DNA of 64,000 nucleotides from Arthrobacter sp. StoSoilB20. GTDB taxonomy: Bacteria; Actinomycetota; Actinomycetes; Actinomycetales; Micrococcaceae. The first letter of the stretch is position 1. Every line of letters starts with the position of its first letter. Below are positions 33,589 to 42,724 of this stretch, piece by piece. The notes below the pieces were generated by a model that worked only from the letters and a program-made list of their open reading frames with translations, searched no databases and had not been told where the DNA came from. A program made the translations under genes and the position numbers. Location: the NCBI RefSeq assembly GCF_019977295.1, contig NZ_AP024651.1, positions 2,418,001-2,482,000 of the forward strand, written 5' to 3'.

Positions 33589-34959
33589 CTACTGCCAGGC
33601 CAGCGCCGAAGTTCCGTACTGCACCGGAGTTCTCCTGTACTGAAGTGGCACGCCGTCAACGGTCAAGGGCGGTCCTGCAAAGTGCAGCGGACCATAGGGG
33701 CTTTCCGCCACGTGCAGGTCAGGGACGGCAAGTGAACGGGCAGGGATTTCGGAGCCGGGCGGCGGCAGACGGAAGAGTTCCTCCGCGGTGCGGGCCAGGG
33801 AAAGATGCGCAGCTCCTCCCAATCCGGTGCGGAGGCGTTCCGACAGAAGAGCCAGCACAGCGGCGACGATTCCATATCCCGTCGCGTGATCCAGCGCTTG
33901 GACAGGCAGCGCTCCTGGCCTCCACCCGCCGTCGTCGCTTCCGGACTGCTCCGCGATCCCGCAGGCGGCCTGGACCAGACTGTCGAAGCCCCGCCGCCCG
34001 CTCCACGGTCCCGTGGTGCCCCAGGCGCTCAATGTCACTGCCACGAGCGCGGGCCTGGCCGCCAGCATCCCCTCAGGGCTGAAACCGAACCCATCCAGCC
34101 CACCCTGGCGGTAGCCGGTCACCACGACGTCGGCGGTGGCGAGCAAGCCGCGGACCCTGTCCAGGACCGCTGGATCTTTGAGGTCAGCTACGGCGCTGCG
34201 CTTATCAAAGCCGGAGTCAACAAAGGCATCCGTGAGCTCAGGAAGGTGGGGCGGATCGATCCGCAGGACATCGGCACCCAGGGCGCCCAGCAAACGGGTG
34301 GCCGTGGGGCCGGCTATAACGCGCGTCAGGTCCAGCACTCTGAGTCCGGCCAGAGGCCGCGTTGCTTGCTTTGAGGGAATCCACGACGACGGCCGTGGAC
34401 TTTCGCCCGACGCCGATGGACGGCTGAACCGGATCCAAGGACCGAAGCTTGCCGCCGGGTGCATGGCCGTGGCTTTCCACTCTGCCCTTGAGCGGACGGC
34501 TGCAGCCACACCTTCCGCCGAGGTGACAGCCTCCTCTGCCTCCAGGGCCGACATGGAAAGCAGGACCCTGTCCAGGTCATCAGGCGTAGCGGCCCTCAGT
34601 GCCTTCATCAAACGCTCCGCGTGATGGGGGTAGTTGGCGTGCAGGCGGATCCAGCCGTCCCCGGTGGGCCGGAATCCGGACATCGGGACAAATCCCTGGG
34701 CCTTCCGGCCCGAGATCCGGAGGTACCCCAATGAATCAAACGAAGCGGCCGTCAGCTGTGCTGATATCGAGTACCGGCCGGGGGAACCCGTCAATGATTC
34801 AAGCGCCGCGGCTGCTGCCCGGACCGACCCCATAGCCAGCCCTTCGACGTCCAGGCTGCCGCCCCACCACCGGCGCGGACCGGGAACGGCAGCAGGTTCT
34901 GCCGCGCTGAAGGATTCCAGGTGCCGAAGGCTGGCGGTCAGGTCCGGAACAGGTTCCAC
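33589..34959 (-). CDS. CaiB/BaiF-like CoA-transferase, rearranged
   Basis: The 456-residue protein carries the CaiB N-terminal half (LAGLRVLDLTRVIAGPTATR ... TLSAWGTTGPWSGRRGFDSL) only from about residue 200. The first 200 residues look like the later part of a CaiB fold (RAAAAALESLTGSPGRYSIS; DGWIRLHANYPHHAERLM). At the places where CoA-transferases carry the catalytic Asp (VSLLDA-like), this protein has ISAQLTAA and LSLARTAEE, so the Asp seems absent in both. Classical CoA transfer is doubtful. The GTG follows TAGGTT, which begins with the helicase stop codon. Confidence 0.7.
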   Translation of the reverse strand: MEPVPDLTASLRHLESFSAAEPAAVPGPRRWWGGSLDVEGLAMGSVRAAAAALESLTGSPGRYSISAQLTAASFDSLGYLRISGRKAQGFVPMSGFRPTGDGWIRLHANYPHHAERLMKALRAATPDDLDRVLLSMSALEAEEAVTSAEGVAAAVRSRAEWKATAMHPAASFGPWIRFSRPSASGESPRPSSWIPSKQATRPLAGLRVLDLTRVIAGPTATRLLGALGADVLRIDPPHLPELTDAFVDSGFDKRSAVADLKDPAVLDRVRGLLATADVVVTGYRQGGLDGFGFSPEGMLAARPALVAVTLSAWGTTGPWSGRRGFDSLVQAACGIAEQSGSDDGGWRPGALPVQALDHATGYGIVAAVLALLSERLRTGLGGAAHLSLARTAEELFRLPPPGSEIPARSLAVPDLHVAESPYGPLHFAGPPLTVDGVPLQYRRTPVQYGTSALAWQ

Positions 34960-34966
34960 GGCGGCA

Positions 34967-34972
34967 AACCTA
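34967..34972 (-). promoter_or_regulatory. -10 element that includes the helicase stop codon
   Basis: TAGGTT on the minus strand, 7 nt before the GTG at 34959. Its TAG is the stop codon of the Ski2-like helicase. Confidence 0.5.
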
Positions 34973-37504
34973 CAGCCTGTTGACGTTTGTCACCCGGACC
35001 ACTGCGGTACCGGTCTCGTCAGAAGCCGCCAAGTCCACCTCGGCGGAGATTCCCCAATCATGGTTCCCGGCGGGATCGTCGAAGATTTGCCGGACCTTCC
35101 AGGTGCCCGGTTCTTCGGTGATGATGAGCAGTCCTGGTCCACGGGCGTCCGGGCCAGTGCCAATGTCGTCGTGTTCGTCGAAATAGTCATCAAGGGCCTC
35201 TTCCCAGCGACCGGCTTCCCAACCTGCGTCACCGTCGAGTTCCCCCAACGCCGCGGAGTCCTCGTCCGCGAAAAGCTCAACCCTTCGGAACATTTCGTTC
35301 CGGACCATCACCCGGAAGGCACGGATGTTGGAGGTCAGGAGCGGCGGCGGTGGCGGGGGAGCGTCATGGGGTGTGGGGGCGAGCCCCGAGGTCAGCTCTT
35401 CCCACTCATCCAGCAGGCTGGAATCGACCTGGCGGACCAGTTCGCCCAGCCAGGCAATCAGGTCTTCCAGGTCATCACGCAGCAAATCCTGGGGAACCGT
35501 CTGGCGCAGTGCGCGGAACCCGTCCGCCAAGTAACGCAGGACGATACCCTCCGAGCGGGCCAAGCCATAGAACTGCACGAACTCACCAAAGTTCATGGCA
35601 CGTTCATACATGTCCCGGATGATCGATTTCGGAGCCAGTTCGAAGTCGCCAACCCACGGGGCAGCTTTGCGGTAGACCTCAAAGGCCTCGCCCAAAATCT
35701 CCGCCAAGGGCATGGGGTAGGTGACTTCATCGAGCATGGCCATCCGCTGGTCGTACTCAATTCCGTCGGCTTTCATCGCTGCAACCGCCTCGCCGCGCGC
35801 CTTCTTCTGCTGCGCTGAAAGGATCTGGCGGGGCTTTTCCAGCGTTGACTCGATGACGGATACCACCTCCAGCGCGTAGGACGGCGACTCGGGATCCAGC
35901 AACTCCAAGGCGGCCAAGGCGAAGGGGGAGAGCGGCTGGTTCAGGGCGAAATTCGCCTGGAGGTGCACCGTGAGGCGCACGGAACGGCCCTCGGCTTCCT
36001 GCTCCTCCTCCGGGATACGTTCAACCACTCCCGCGGCCAGCAGCTCACGGTAAATGCCCAGGGCCTTCTTCATGAGCTTGAGCTGGGCCGGACGGTTCTC
36101 GTGGTTCTCGCTGAGCAATCGGCGGGTTGCCTGGAACGGATCACCGGGGCGTTCCATGAGGTTCAGGAGCATCGCATGCGTCACCGTGAAACTGGAGGTC
36201 AGTGGCTCGGGAACGGATTCCACCAGCCGCTTGAACGTAGGCTCGCCCCAGGAAACGAATCCCTCCGGAGGCTTCTTCTTCACCACCTGGCGCAATTTCT
36301 TCTGGTCATCGCCAAACTTTGCCGTCGCCTTGGCCATGGCCTTCGTGTTTTCCACCACATGCTCAGGAGCCTGCACCACCACTGTTCCGGCGGTGTCGTA
36401 TCCGGCACGTCCGGCCCGTCCGGCAATCTGGTGGAACTCACGTGAGTTAAGCGACCTGGTGCGTACGCCGTCGTACTTGCTCAAAGCAGTCAACAGCACT
36501 GTCCGGATGGGCACGTTGATGCCCACTCCCAAGGTGTCCGTACCGCAGATGACTTTCAGCAGCCCGGCCTGGGCCAGTTGTTCCACCAAGCGCCGGTATT
36601 TGGGGAGCATGCCTGCGTGGTGCACCCCGATGCCGTGGCGGACCAGCCTGTTGAGGGTCTTTCCGAAGCCTGCGGCGAACCGGAAACCAGCAATGAGCTC
36701 AGCAATCCGGTCCTTTTCAGCACGGCTGCACATGTTGATGCTCATAAGGTTCTGGGCCCGCTCAATGGCCTCGGCCTGGCTGAAATGAACCACGTACACC
36801 GGGACCTGTTTAGTGGACAGCAGTTCTTCCAGGCTCTCGTGGACCGGTGTCAGGTGGTAGTAGTAGTGCAGCGGAATGGGTCGTTCCGCAGAGCTCACCG
36901 TGGTGGTGGGCCGGCCGGTCAGCTCCGTCAGTCCGGTTTCGAAACGCGTGACGTCGCCCAGTGTCGCGGACATCAAGAGGAATTGCGCCTGGGGGAGTTC
37001 CAGCAAGGGAACCTGCCATGCCCAGCCGCGCTGCGGGTCCGAGTAAAAGTGGAACTCGTCCATCACCACCGAGCCAAGCTCCGCCGTCGAGCCTTCACGC
37101 AGGGCGATGTTGGCGAGGATTTCGGCGGTGCAGCAGATGATGGGGGCGTCTTGGTTGACACCGGAATCACCGGTAATCATCCCCACGTTTTCCGCGCCGA
37201 AAATATCACAGAGGGCGAAGAACTTCTCGGACACCAGCGCCTTGATCGGGGCCGTGTAGTAGCTCCGCTGGCCCCGTGCCATTGCTTCGAAATGCGCTGC
37301 AATGGCAACCAGCGACTTTCCCGAACCAGTGGGGGTGGCCAGGATGACGTTCGCTCCGGAGGCAAGCTCCATGATCGCTTCGTCCTGGGCGGGGTACAGC
37401 TCCAGGCCGCGGCTCCCGGTCCACTCCACGAACCGTGTGTAGATTTCGTCCGGGTCCAGGGGACCGTCTGCGCTGGAACCGGGAAGCTGCTCAAGAAGTT
37501 TCAT
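34970..37504 (-). CDS. Ski2-like DEAD/DEAH-box helicase (DUF3516 type)
   Basis: The 844-residue protein has motif I LATPTGSGKSLVAIA (about residue 56), Ia YTAPIKALVSEKF, II VVMDEFHFY, III LLMSATLG, IV-VI (GIGVHHAGMLP, DTLGVGINVP, QIAGRAGRAGYD). The remaining ~400 residues are a conserved actinobacterial extension. Related Ski2 helicases work on RNA or DNA; the role here is unknown. The ATG lies 8 nt after TAAGCT, suggesting a leaderless transcript. It is followed by the CaiB-like gene. Confidence 0.9.
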   Translation of the reverse strand: MKLLEQLPGSSADGPLDPDEIYTRFVEWTGSRGLELYPAQDEAIMELASGANVILATPTGSGKSLVAIAAHFEAMARGQRSYYTAPIKALVSEKFFALCDIFGAENVGMITGDSGVNQDAPIICCTAEILANIALREGSTAELGSVVMDEFHFYSDPQRGWAWQVPLLELPQAQFLLMSATLGDVTRFETGLTELTGRPTTTVSSAERPIPLHYYYHLTPVHESLEELLSTKQVPVYVVHFSQAEAIERAQNLMSINMCSRAEKDRIAELIAGFRFAAGFGKTLNRLVRHGIGVHHAGMLPKYRRLVEQLAQAGLLKVICGTDTLGVGINVPIRTVLLTALSKYDGVRTRSLNSREFHQIAGRAGRAGYDTAGTVVVQAPEHVVENTKAMAKATAKFGDDQKKLRQVVKKKPPEGFVSWGEPTFKRLVESVPEPLTSSFTVTHAMLLNLMERPGDPFQATRRLLSENHENRPAQLKLMKKALGIYRELLAAGVVERIPEEEQEAEGRSVRLTVHLQANFALNQPLSPFALAALELLDPESPSYALEVVSVIESTLEKPRQILSAQQKKARGEAVAAMKADGIEYDQRMAMLDEVTYPMPLAEILGEAFEVYRKAAPWVGDFELAPKSIIRDMYERAMNFGEFVQFYGLARSEGIVLRYLADGFRALRQTVPQDLLRDDLEDLIAWLGELVRQVDSSLLDEWEELTSGLAPTPHDAPPPPPPLLTSNIRAFRVMVRNEMFRRVELFADEDSAALGELDGDAGWEAGRWEEALDDYFDEHDDIGTGPDARGPGLLIITEEPGTWKVRQIFDDPAGNHDWGISAEVDLAASDETGTAVVRVTNVNRL

Positions 37505-37512
37505 TGGTTTCC

Positions 37513-37518
37513 AGCTTA
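37513..37518 (-). promoter_or_regulatory. -10 element of a leaderless promoter (helicase)
   Basis: TAAGCT on the minus strand, 8 nt before the ATG at 37504. Confidence 0.45.
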
Positions 37519-37574
37519 GTGCCCGGACGGTTTAGGCTCGCCCCAGCAGAGGTGGCAGATGCGAGGAGGCTTTG

Positions 37575-38354
37575 ATGAAGTGGGATCCGTCCAAGTATGT
37601 GGAGTTTGGAAACCATCGGGACCGTCCGTTCCACGACCTCGTCGCGAGGGTCCAGTCCTCTGCGCCGCAGAGGGTGGTGGACCTGGGCTGCGGGCCTGGG
37701 AACCTGACGGCCACGCTCACCGAACGCTGGCCGGACGCCCATGTTGTGGGCGTCGACTCTTCGGCGGAGATGCTCAGCAAAGCGCGCCAAGTGAGGCAAC
37801 GGTTCAACAACCTGGAATTCATGCAGGGCGACATCGCCCAGTGGCAACCCGAAGCTGATACGGATGTGGTTGTCACCAATGCAGCCTTGCAGTGGGTGCC
37901 GGGCCATATGGACATGCTGGCCGGCTGGCTGGATGCGTTGAAGCCAGGGGCATGGTTTGCCTTGCAGGTTCCGGGAAATTTCACGTCCCCCTCCCACACG
38001 TTGATGCGGCAACTGGCTGAAACACCCCGGTGGGCAGACAAGCTCGGCGGAGTCCTCCGGCATGAGGGCGCCGTAGGCAGCCCTGCGGACTACTTGGGAA
38101 GAATGCTCGACGCCGGATGCTCGGCTGACGCCTGGGAGACCACCTACCAGCAAGTGCTGCCCGGCGCAGACCCGGTCTTGGAGTGGGTCCGCGGGACCGG
38201 GCTCCGGCCCGTGCTGGCGGCATTATCCGGCGAAGAAGCCGCCGTCTTCGAGACGGAGTACGCCGCGATGCTGCGCGAGGCCTATCCAGCCACACGCCAC
38301 GGAACCGTCTATCCGTTCCGGCGCATTTTTGCCGTGGCACGGAAGAACCCGTGA
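37575..38354 (+). CDS. tam: trans-aconitate 2-methyltransferase-like protein
   Basis: The 259-residue SAM-dependent methyltransferase has motif I VVDLGCGPGNLTATL (about residue 34), VVGVDSSAEML and TDVVVTNAALQWVP, the pattern of Tam enzymes that methylate trans-aconitate, a citric-acid-cycle by-product. Other Tam features are WDPSKYVEFGNHRDRPFHDL at the start and YPFRRIFAVAR at the end. The ATG at 37575 has GAGGAGG close upstream. TAGGCT at 37533 is a likely promoter. Confidence 0.85.
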   Translation: MKWDPSKYVEFGNHRDRPFHDLVARVQSSAPQRVVDLGCGPGNLTATLTERWPDAHVVGVDSSAEMLSKARQVRQRFNNLEFMQGDIAQWQPEADTDVVVTNAALQWVPGHMDMLAGWLDALKPGAWFALQVPGNFTSPSHTLMRQLAETPRWADKLGGVLRHEGAVGSPADYLGRMLDAGCSADAWETTYQQVLPGADPVLEWVRGTGLRPVLAALSGEEAAVFETEYAAMLREAYPATRHGTVYPFRRIFAVARKNP

Positions 38355-38444
38355 TGGCGTTGCACGCCCCGCGCCGGAGGGGTGCGATCTTCCCGGGCCA
38401 CTGCCTGGGCAGCCTGCCACGGCGCGGATACGGTTGCAGCTTTA

Positions 38445-38495
38445 GTCATGGCTTACGTCATGGCTTGTCCAGTGTCGTCGTCGCTGGTCTAATTC
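38445..38495 (+). promoter_or_regulatory. promoter and 10-bp direct repeat before the GntR leader ORF
   Basis: GTCATGGCTT occurs at 38445-38454 and 38457-38466, 12 bp apart. TTGTCC (38465-38470) and TAATTC (38490-38495) follow; the ATG at 38501 is 5 nt further. Confidence 0.45.
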
Positions 38496-38500
38496 TCGGC

Positions 38501-38569
38501 ATGGACCAAGGACGCTTCGAAGAACAGATGCCCCGCCTCCTTCCGGCACCCGGGCGGAGCTCCTCGTGA
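38501..38569 (+). CDS. putative leaderless leader peptide before the small GntR gene
   Basis: The 22-residue ORF begins MDQGRFEEQMPRLL and is Arg/Pro-rich. Its ATG is 5 nt after TAATTC, and its TGA overlaps the GTG of the GntR gene (GTGA). It could couple translation. Unlike the downstream gene it has no recognised family. Confidence 0.4.
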   Translation: MDQGRFEEQMPRLLPAPGRSSS

Positions 38570-38946
38570 CTCCCTCAGGCGAATTTCCCGGCAGCTGGCG
38601 CCCCAACACCACCAGCGCCGTCGCCCTCTTTGAACAGTTGCGGCTGCGGATCATTGAACTTGCAGACTCGGGTGTCCTTGCGGTGGGGGCCAAGCTGCCA
38701 CCTGTGCGCAACCTGGCCGGTGTGCTGGATGTCGCGCCGCACACCGTGGCGCGGGCCTATAAAGAACTCGAGGCCGCGGGCGTCGTGGCAACGCGGGGCC
38801 GTAACGGCACGGTGGTCTGCGCCCGGGACGATCGCTGGGGAGCCCTGGCCGAGGTAGCGGGGCAGTACGCCGCTGCTGCCAAAGCCCAGGACGCTTCGTT
38901 CGCTGAGGCCGTCCAGCTTTTAGCCGCAGCATACGACGCTGATTGA
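38566..38946 (+). CDS. small GntR-family regulator (YtrA type)
   Basis: The 126-residue protein has a single N-terminal winged helix: LRLRIIELADSGVLAVGAKL, PPVRNLAGVLDVAPHTVARA and ELEAAGVVATRGRNGTVV. A short helical tail follows and there is no large effector domain. YtrA-type regulators usually control a neighbouring ABC transporter, but none is near. The GTG at 38566 is coupled to the 22-residue upstream ORF. It may autoregulate through the 10-bp direct repeat upstream. Confidence 0.85.
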   Translation: MTPSGEFPGSWRPNTTSAVALFEQLRLRIIELADSGVLAVGAKLPPVRNLAGVLDVAPHTVARAYKELEAAGVVATRGRNGTVVCARDDRWGALAEVAGQYAAAAKAQDASFAEAVQLLAAAYDAD

Positions 38947-38982
38947 TACCGATCAGTAGCATGTGAGGCACGACATGGAAAT

Positions 38983-39005
38983 TCGAAGAAGTTTTCGATT
39001 AGCAT
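38983..39005 (+). promoter_or_regulatory. LexA (SOS) box overlapping the uvrA promoter
   Basis: TCGAAGAAGTTTTCGA (38983-38998) matches the actinobacterial SOS consensus TCGAACnnnnGTTCGA at 10 of 12 fixed positions. TAGCAT (39000-39005) is the likely -10, 6 nt before the uvrA GTG. Confidence 0.7.
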
Positions 39006-39011
39006 TGGTGA

Positions 39012-41939
39012 GTGCCCAAAGCCTTAGCTGAAGATACCGCCATCGAATCCGCCAACAGCGTTCCCGTCGTTCCTGATACCAAACCCGCGAGGCCCGACCT
39101 TTCGCGGCTCGTGGTCAAGGGCGCCCGGGAACACAATCTGCGCAACGTGGACCTCGACCTTCCCCGTGATGCCATGATCGTCTTCACAGGGCTCTCAGGC
39201 TCCGGGAAGTCCTCACTGGCCTTTGACACCATCTTTGCCGAAGGGCAGCGACGCTACGTCGAATCACTCTCGGCCTACGCCCGCCAGTTCCTTGGCCAGG
39301 TTGACAAGCCTGATGTCGACTTCATCGAAGGCCTGTCGCCCGCGGTCTCCATCGACCAGAAGTCCACCAGCAAGAACCCGCGCTCCACGGTGGGCACCAT
39401 CACGGAGATCTATGACTACATGCGGTTGCTCTGGGCCCGCGTGGGCCGCCCTCACTGCCCTGTTTGCGGGGAACCCATCGCACGGCAGACGCCGCAGCAA
39501 ATCGTGGACCAGCTCCTGGAGCTTGAGACGGGCACGCGCTTCCAGGTCCTCGCTCCCGTGGTCCGTGGACGCAAGGGCGAGTTCGTTGATCTCTTCAAGG
39601 AGTTGACCGCCAAGGGGTATTCGCGTGCCCGCGTGGACGGCGACCTCGTTCAATTGAGCGATCCACCCAAGCTGGGCAAGCAGTTCAAGCACACCATTGA
39701 GGTGGTGGTTGACCGCTTGGTGGTCAAGGACGACATCAGCCAGCGTCTCACTGACTCCGTGGAAACCGCTCTTGGCCTGGCTGAAGGCCGCGTCCTTGTT
39801 GAATTCGTGGATCTCGAGGTCGGGGATCCCGGCCGCATTCGCGCTTTCTCCGAAAATCTGGCGTGCCCCAACGAGCACCCTTTGGCGATCGACGAGATCG
39901 AGCCGCGCTCCTTCTCCTTCAACAACCCCTTCGGTGCTTGCTCGGCGTGCAGCGGCATCGGCACCAAGCTGGAGGTGGACGAGGAACTCATCGTCCCCAA
40001 CCCTGAGCTGTCCTTGGGCGAGGGCGCCATCGCCCCATGGTCGCTTGGCACGGCAACTACCGAATACTGGAACCGGCTGCTTGAGGGCTTGGCCCACGAG
40101 CTCGGATTCTCCATGAAGACTCCTTGGGAAAAGCTGTCCAAGGAAGTCCGGAACACCGTATTGCACGGCAAGGACCACAAAGTTGTTGTCCAGTACAAGA
40201 ACCGCTTTGGCCGTGAGCGCAAATACAGCACGGGCTTTGAGGGTGCAATTCAGTACGTCCACCGCAAGCACGGCGAAACCGATTCCGATTGGGCCCGTGA
40301 TCGGTACGAAGAGTACATGCGCCAGATCCCCTGCCCTGAGTGCAACGGTGCCCGCTTGAACCCGGCGTCCTTGTCAGTGCTGATCAATGGCAAGTCCATT
40401 GCCGCAGTTGCGGCTTTGCCCATGCGGGAGTGCGCTGAGTTCCTGGGCAGCTTGACCCTCACCAACAGGGAAGCGCAGATCGCCAACCAGGTGCTGAAGG
40501 AGATCCAGGCCCGCCTGACCTTCCTCCTGGATGTGGGACTGGAATACCTCAACCTCGAGCGTCCCTCGGGAACCTTGTCCGGTGGAGAGGCCCAGCGCAT
40601 CCGGCTGGCAACACAGATCGGCTCAGGCCTGGTGGGTGTCCTCTATGTTCTTGACGAGCCCTCCATCGGCCTTCACCAGCGCGACAACCGACGACTCATC
40701 GAGACACTCACCCGTCTCCGGGACCTCGGCAACACCCTCATTGTGGTGGAGCACGACGAAGACACCATCCACGAGGCTGACTGGGTGGTGGACATTGGAC
40801 CGGGTGCCGGTGAGCACGGAGGCCAGGTGGTGCATTCGGGCACCTACAAGGAACTGCTGGAGAACACCGATTCCCTCACGGGTGACTACCTTTCGGGGCG
40901 TCGGAAGATCGATGTTCCCGCCAAGCGCCGGAAGTACGACAAAAAGCGGGAGCTGAAAGTTGTTGGTGCCCGTGAGAACAACCTCGACAACGTTGATGCC
41001 ACCTTCCCGCTGGGGCTCTTTACAGCGGTAACCGGCGTCAGCGGTTCGGGCAAGTCCACGCTGGTCAACGAGATCCTCTACAAGGTCCTCGCCAACAAGC
41101 TCAACGGGGCCAAGCAAGTGGCCGGGCGGCACCGGACCGTGGCGGGACTGGAACACCTGGACAAGGTGGTCCACGTTGATCAAAGTCCCATTGGCCGCAC
41201 GCCCCGTTCCAACCCGGCAACGTACACGGGGGTGTTTGACAACATCCGCAAGCTCTTCGCCGAGACCACCGAAGCCAAGGTGCGCGGGTATCAGCCCGGC
41301 CGCTTCTCGTTCAATGTCAAGGGCGGTCGCTGCGAGGCCTGTTCAGGCGACGGCACGTTGAAGATCGAGATGAACTTCCTTCCGGACGTCTACGTTCCTT
41401 GTGAGGTCTGCCATGGCGCCCGGTATAACCGGGAAACCCTTGAAGTCCATTACAAGGGCAAGACCATCGCCGATGTCCTCAATATGCCCATTGAGGAGGG
41501 TGCGGAGTTCTTCGCGGCCTTCACGCCGATTGCGCGCCATTTGAAGACCTTGGTGGACGTGGGACTGGGCTACGTGCGTTTGGGACAGCCGGCCACCACG
41601 CTTTCCGGTGGCGAGGCCCAGCGGGTGAAGCTTGCTGCTGAATTGCAGAAGCGCTCGAACGGTCGCAGCATCTATGTCCTTGACGAACCCACCACGGGTT
41701 TGCATTTTGAGGACATCAGGAAGCTGCTCATGGTGCTCCAGGGCCTGGTGGACAAAGGCAACACGGTGATTACCATCGAGCACAACCTGGACGTCATCAA
41801 GTCGGCCGACTGGATTGTGGACCTTGGGCCCAACGGTGGTTCCGGCGGCGGAAAGATTGTGGCCACTGGAACGCCCGAACAGGTTGCGAAATCCAAGGAC
41901 AGCCACACGGCGACATTCCTGGCCGAAATTCTCGGTTAG
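39012..41939 (+). CDS. uvrA: excinuclease ABC subunit A
   Basis: The 975-residue DNA-damage sensor has two ABC ATPase modules: Walker [20 protein letters not shown] near residue 60 and [17 protein letters not shown] near 670. There are zinc sites ([26 protein letters not shown] ... CEVCHGARY) and signatures [11 protein letters not shown] and [11 protein letters not shown]. It is the first step of nucleotide excision repair with UvrB. The GTG at 39012 follows TAGCAT by 6 nt, and a LexA box overlaps this promoter. Confidence 0.98.
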   Translation: MPKALAEDTAIESANSVPVVPDTKPARPDLSRLVVKGAREHNLRNVDLDLPRDAMIVFTGLSGSGKSSLAFDTIFAEGQRRYVESLSAYARQFLGQVDKPDVDFIEGLSPAVSIDQKSTSKNPRSTVGTITEIYDYMRLLWARVGRPHCPVCGEPIARQTPQQIVDQLLELETGTRFQVLAPVVRGRKGEFVDLFKELTAKGYSRARVDGDLVQLSDPPKLGKQFKHTIEVVVDRLVVKDDISQRLTDSVETALGLAEGRVLVEFVDLEVGDPGRIRAFSENLACPNEHPLAIDEIEPRSFSFNNPFGACSACSGIGTKLEVDEELIVPNPELSLGEGAIAPWSLGTATTEYWNRLLEGLAHELGFSMKTPWEKLSKEVRNTVLHGKDHKVVVQYKNRFGRERKYSTGFEGAIQYVHRKHGETDSDWARDRYEEYMRQIPCPECNGARLNPASLSVLINGKSIAAVAALPMRECAEFLGSLTLTNREAQIANQVLKEIQARLTFLLDVGLEYLNLERPSGTLSGGEAQRIRLATQIGSGLVGVLYVLDEPSIGLHQRDNRRLIETLTRLRDLGNTLIVVEHDEDTIHEADWVVDIGPGAGEHGGQVVHSGTYKELLENTDSLTGDYLSGRRKIDVPAKRRKYDKKRELKVVGARENNLDNVDATFPLGLFTAVTGVSGSGKSTLVNEILYKVLANKLNGAKQVAGRHRTVAGLEHLDKVVHVDQSPIGRTPRSNPATYTGVFDNIRKLFAETTEAKVRGYQPGRFSFNVKGGRCEACSGDGTLKIEMNFLPDVYVPCEVCHGARYNRETLEVHYKGKTIADVLNMPIEEGAEFFAAFTPIARHLKTLVDVGLGYVRLGQPATTLSGGEAQRVKLAAELQKRSNGRSIYVLDEPTTGLHFEDIRKLLMVLQGLVDKGNTVITIEHNLDVIKSADWIVDLGPNGGSGGGKIVATGTPEQVAKSKDSHTATFLAEILG

Positions 41940-41956
41940 CCGCCAGAAGTATTCCG

Positions 41957-41989
41957 GTAGCGGCATGCGAGTTTCAGGCATGCCGCTAC
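41957..41989. terminator. hairpin after uvrA
   Basis: 12-bp arms (GTAGCGGCATGC, 41957-41968; GCATGCCGCTAC, 41978-41989) enclose a 9-nt loop. No T-run follows. Confidence 0.6.
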
Positions 41990-42007
41990 TCGTGAGAAAC
42001 TAACCCG

Positions 42008-42724
42008 GTGACTCAAACAACGGTGCCCGTAATATTCGATCTGGACGGCACCCTTGTCGATCCCGCAGGCGGTATCACGGGAGGAATCTCTGCTGCCCTC
42101 CGTGAAATGGACCTTCCTGTTCCGGAGCAGGCCGTGCTCAATTCCATGGTGGGTCCCAAGCTCAGCGACTCCTTGCTGCATTTGGCACACGTTCCCGAAG
42201 CGCTGGTCAACGAGACCATTGAGCGGTACCGGCGCCATTACAGGGAAACCGGTATTGGGCAGAGCAAGCTTTACCCCGGTATTTACGAACTCCTCCAATA
42301 CTTTGCTGCGTCCGGCCGCGCTGTGGCCGTTGCTACGCAGAAGCCGCAGTCCATTGCCCGGCTTGTCCTCGAGCACCATCACATTGCCGATTTCTTCGTC
42401 TCCATCCGTGGGGCAGCGGACAACGAGTCCCTGGAAGCAAATACGGCATCGGGCAAAATCGAAATTGTTGGCGCAGCCTTGTCGGACCTGAACTCCCAAC
42501 CTGCGGTGATGGTAGGCGACAGGCACCAGGACGTTGCAGGAGCCATGGCGAACGGCCTGGACTGCATCGGGGTTTCCTGGGGATTCGCTCCGGACGGAGA
42601 ACTCGAAGAAGCCGGCGCCGTGGCTGTTGTGCACACCGCAGTTGAATTGCGGACCAAAATTGAAGAACTTGACGCTGTCCGTGCGACGGCCCTGAGCGAG
42701 GTACAAAACGATGGCAGTCTTTGA
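42008..42724 (+). CDS. HAD phosphatase, phosphoglycolate phosphatase-like
   Basis: The 238-residue protein has HAD motif I VIFDLDGTLVDP at residues 8-19, motif II region VAVATQKPQS, and motifs III/IV around AVMVGDRHQDVAGAMANGL. The cap of about 60 helical residues fits the Gph/PGP class, which dephosphorylates 2-phosphoglycolate or similar. The GTG at 42008 has a weak ribosome site. The plsC gene starts 14 bp before its stop, so the two form an operon. Confidence 0.85.
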   Translation: MTQTTVPVIFDLDGTLVDPAGGITGGISAALREMDLPVPEQAVLNSMVGPKLSDSLLHLAHVPEALVNETIERYRRHYRETGIGQSKLYPGIYELLQYFAASGRAVAVATQKPQSIARLVLEHHHIADFFVSIRGAADNESLEANTASGKIEIVGAALSDLNSQPAVMVGDRHQDVAGAMANGLDCIGVSWGFAPDGELEEAGAVAVVHTAVELRTKIEELDAVRATALSEVQNDGSL

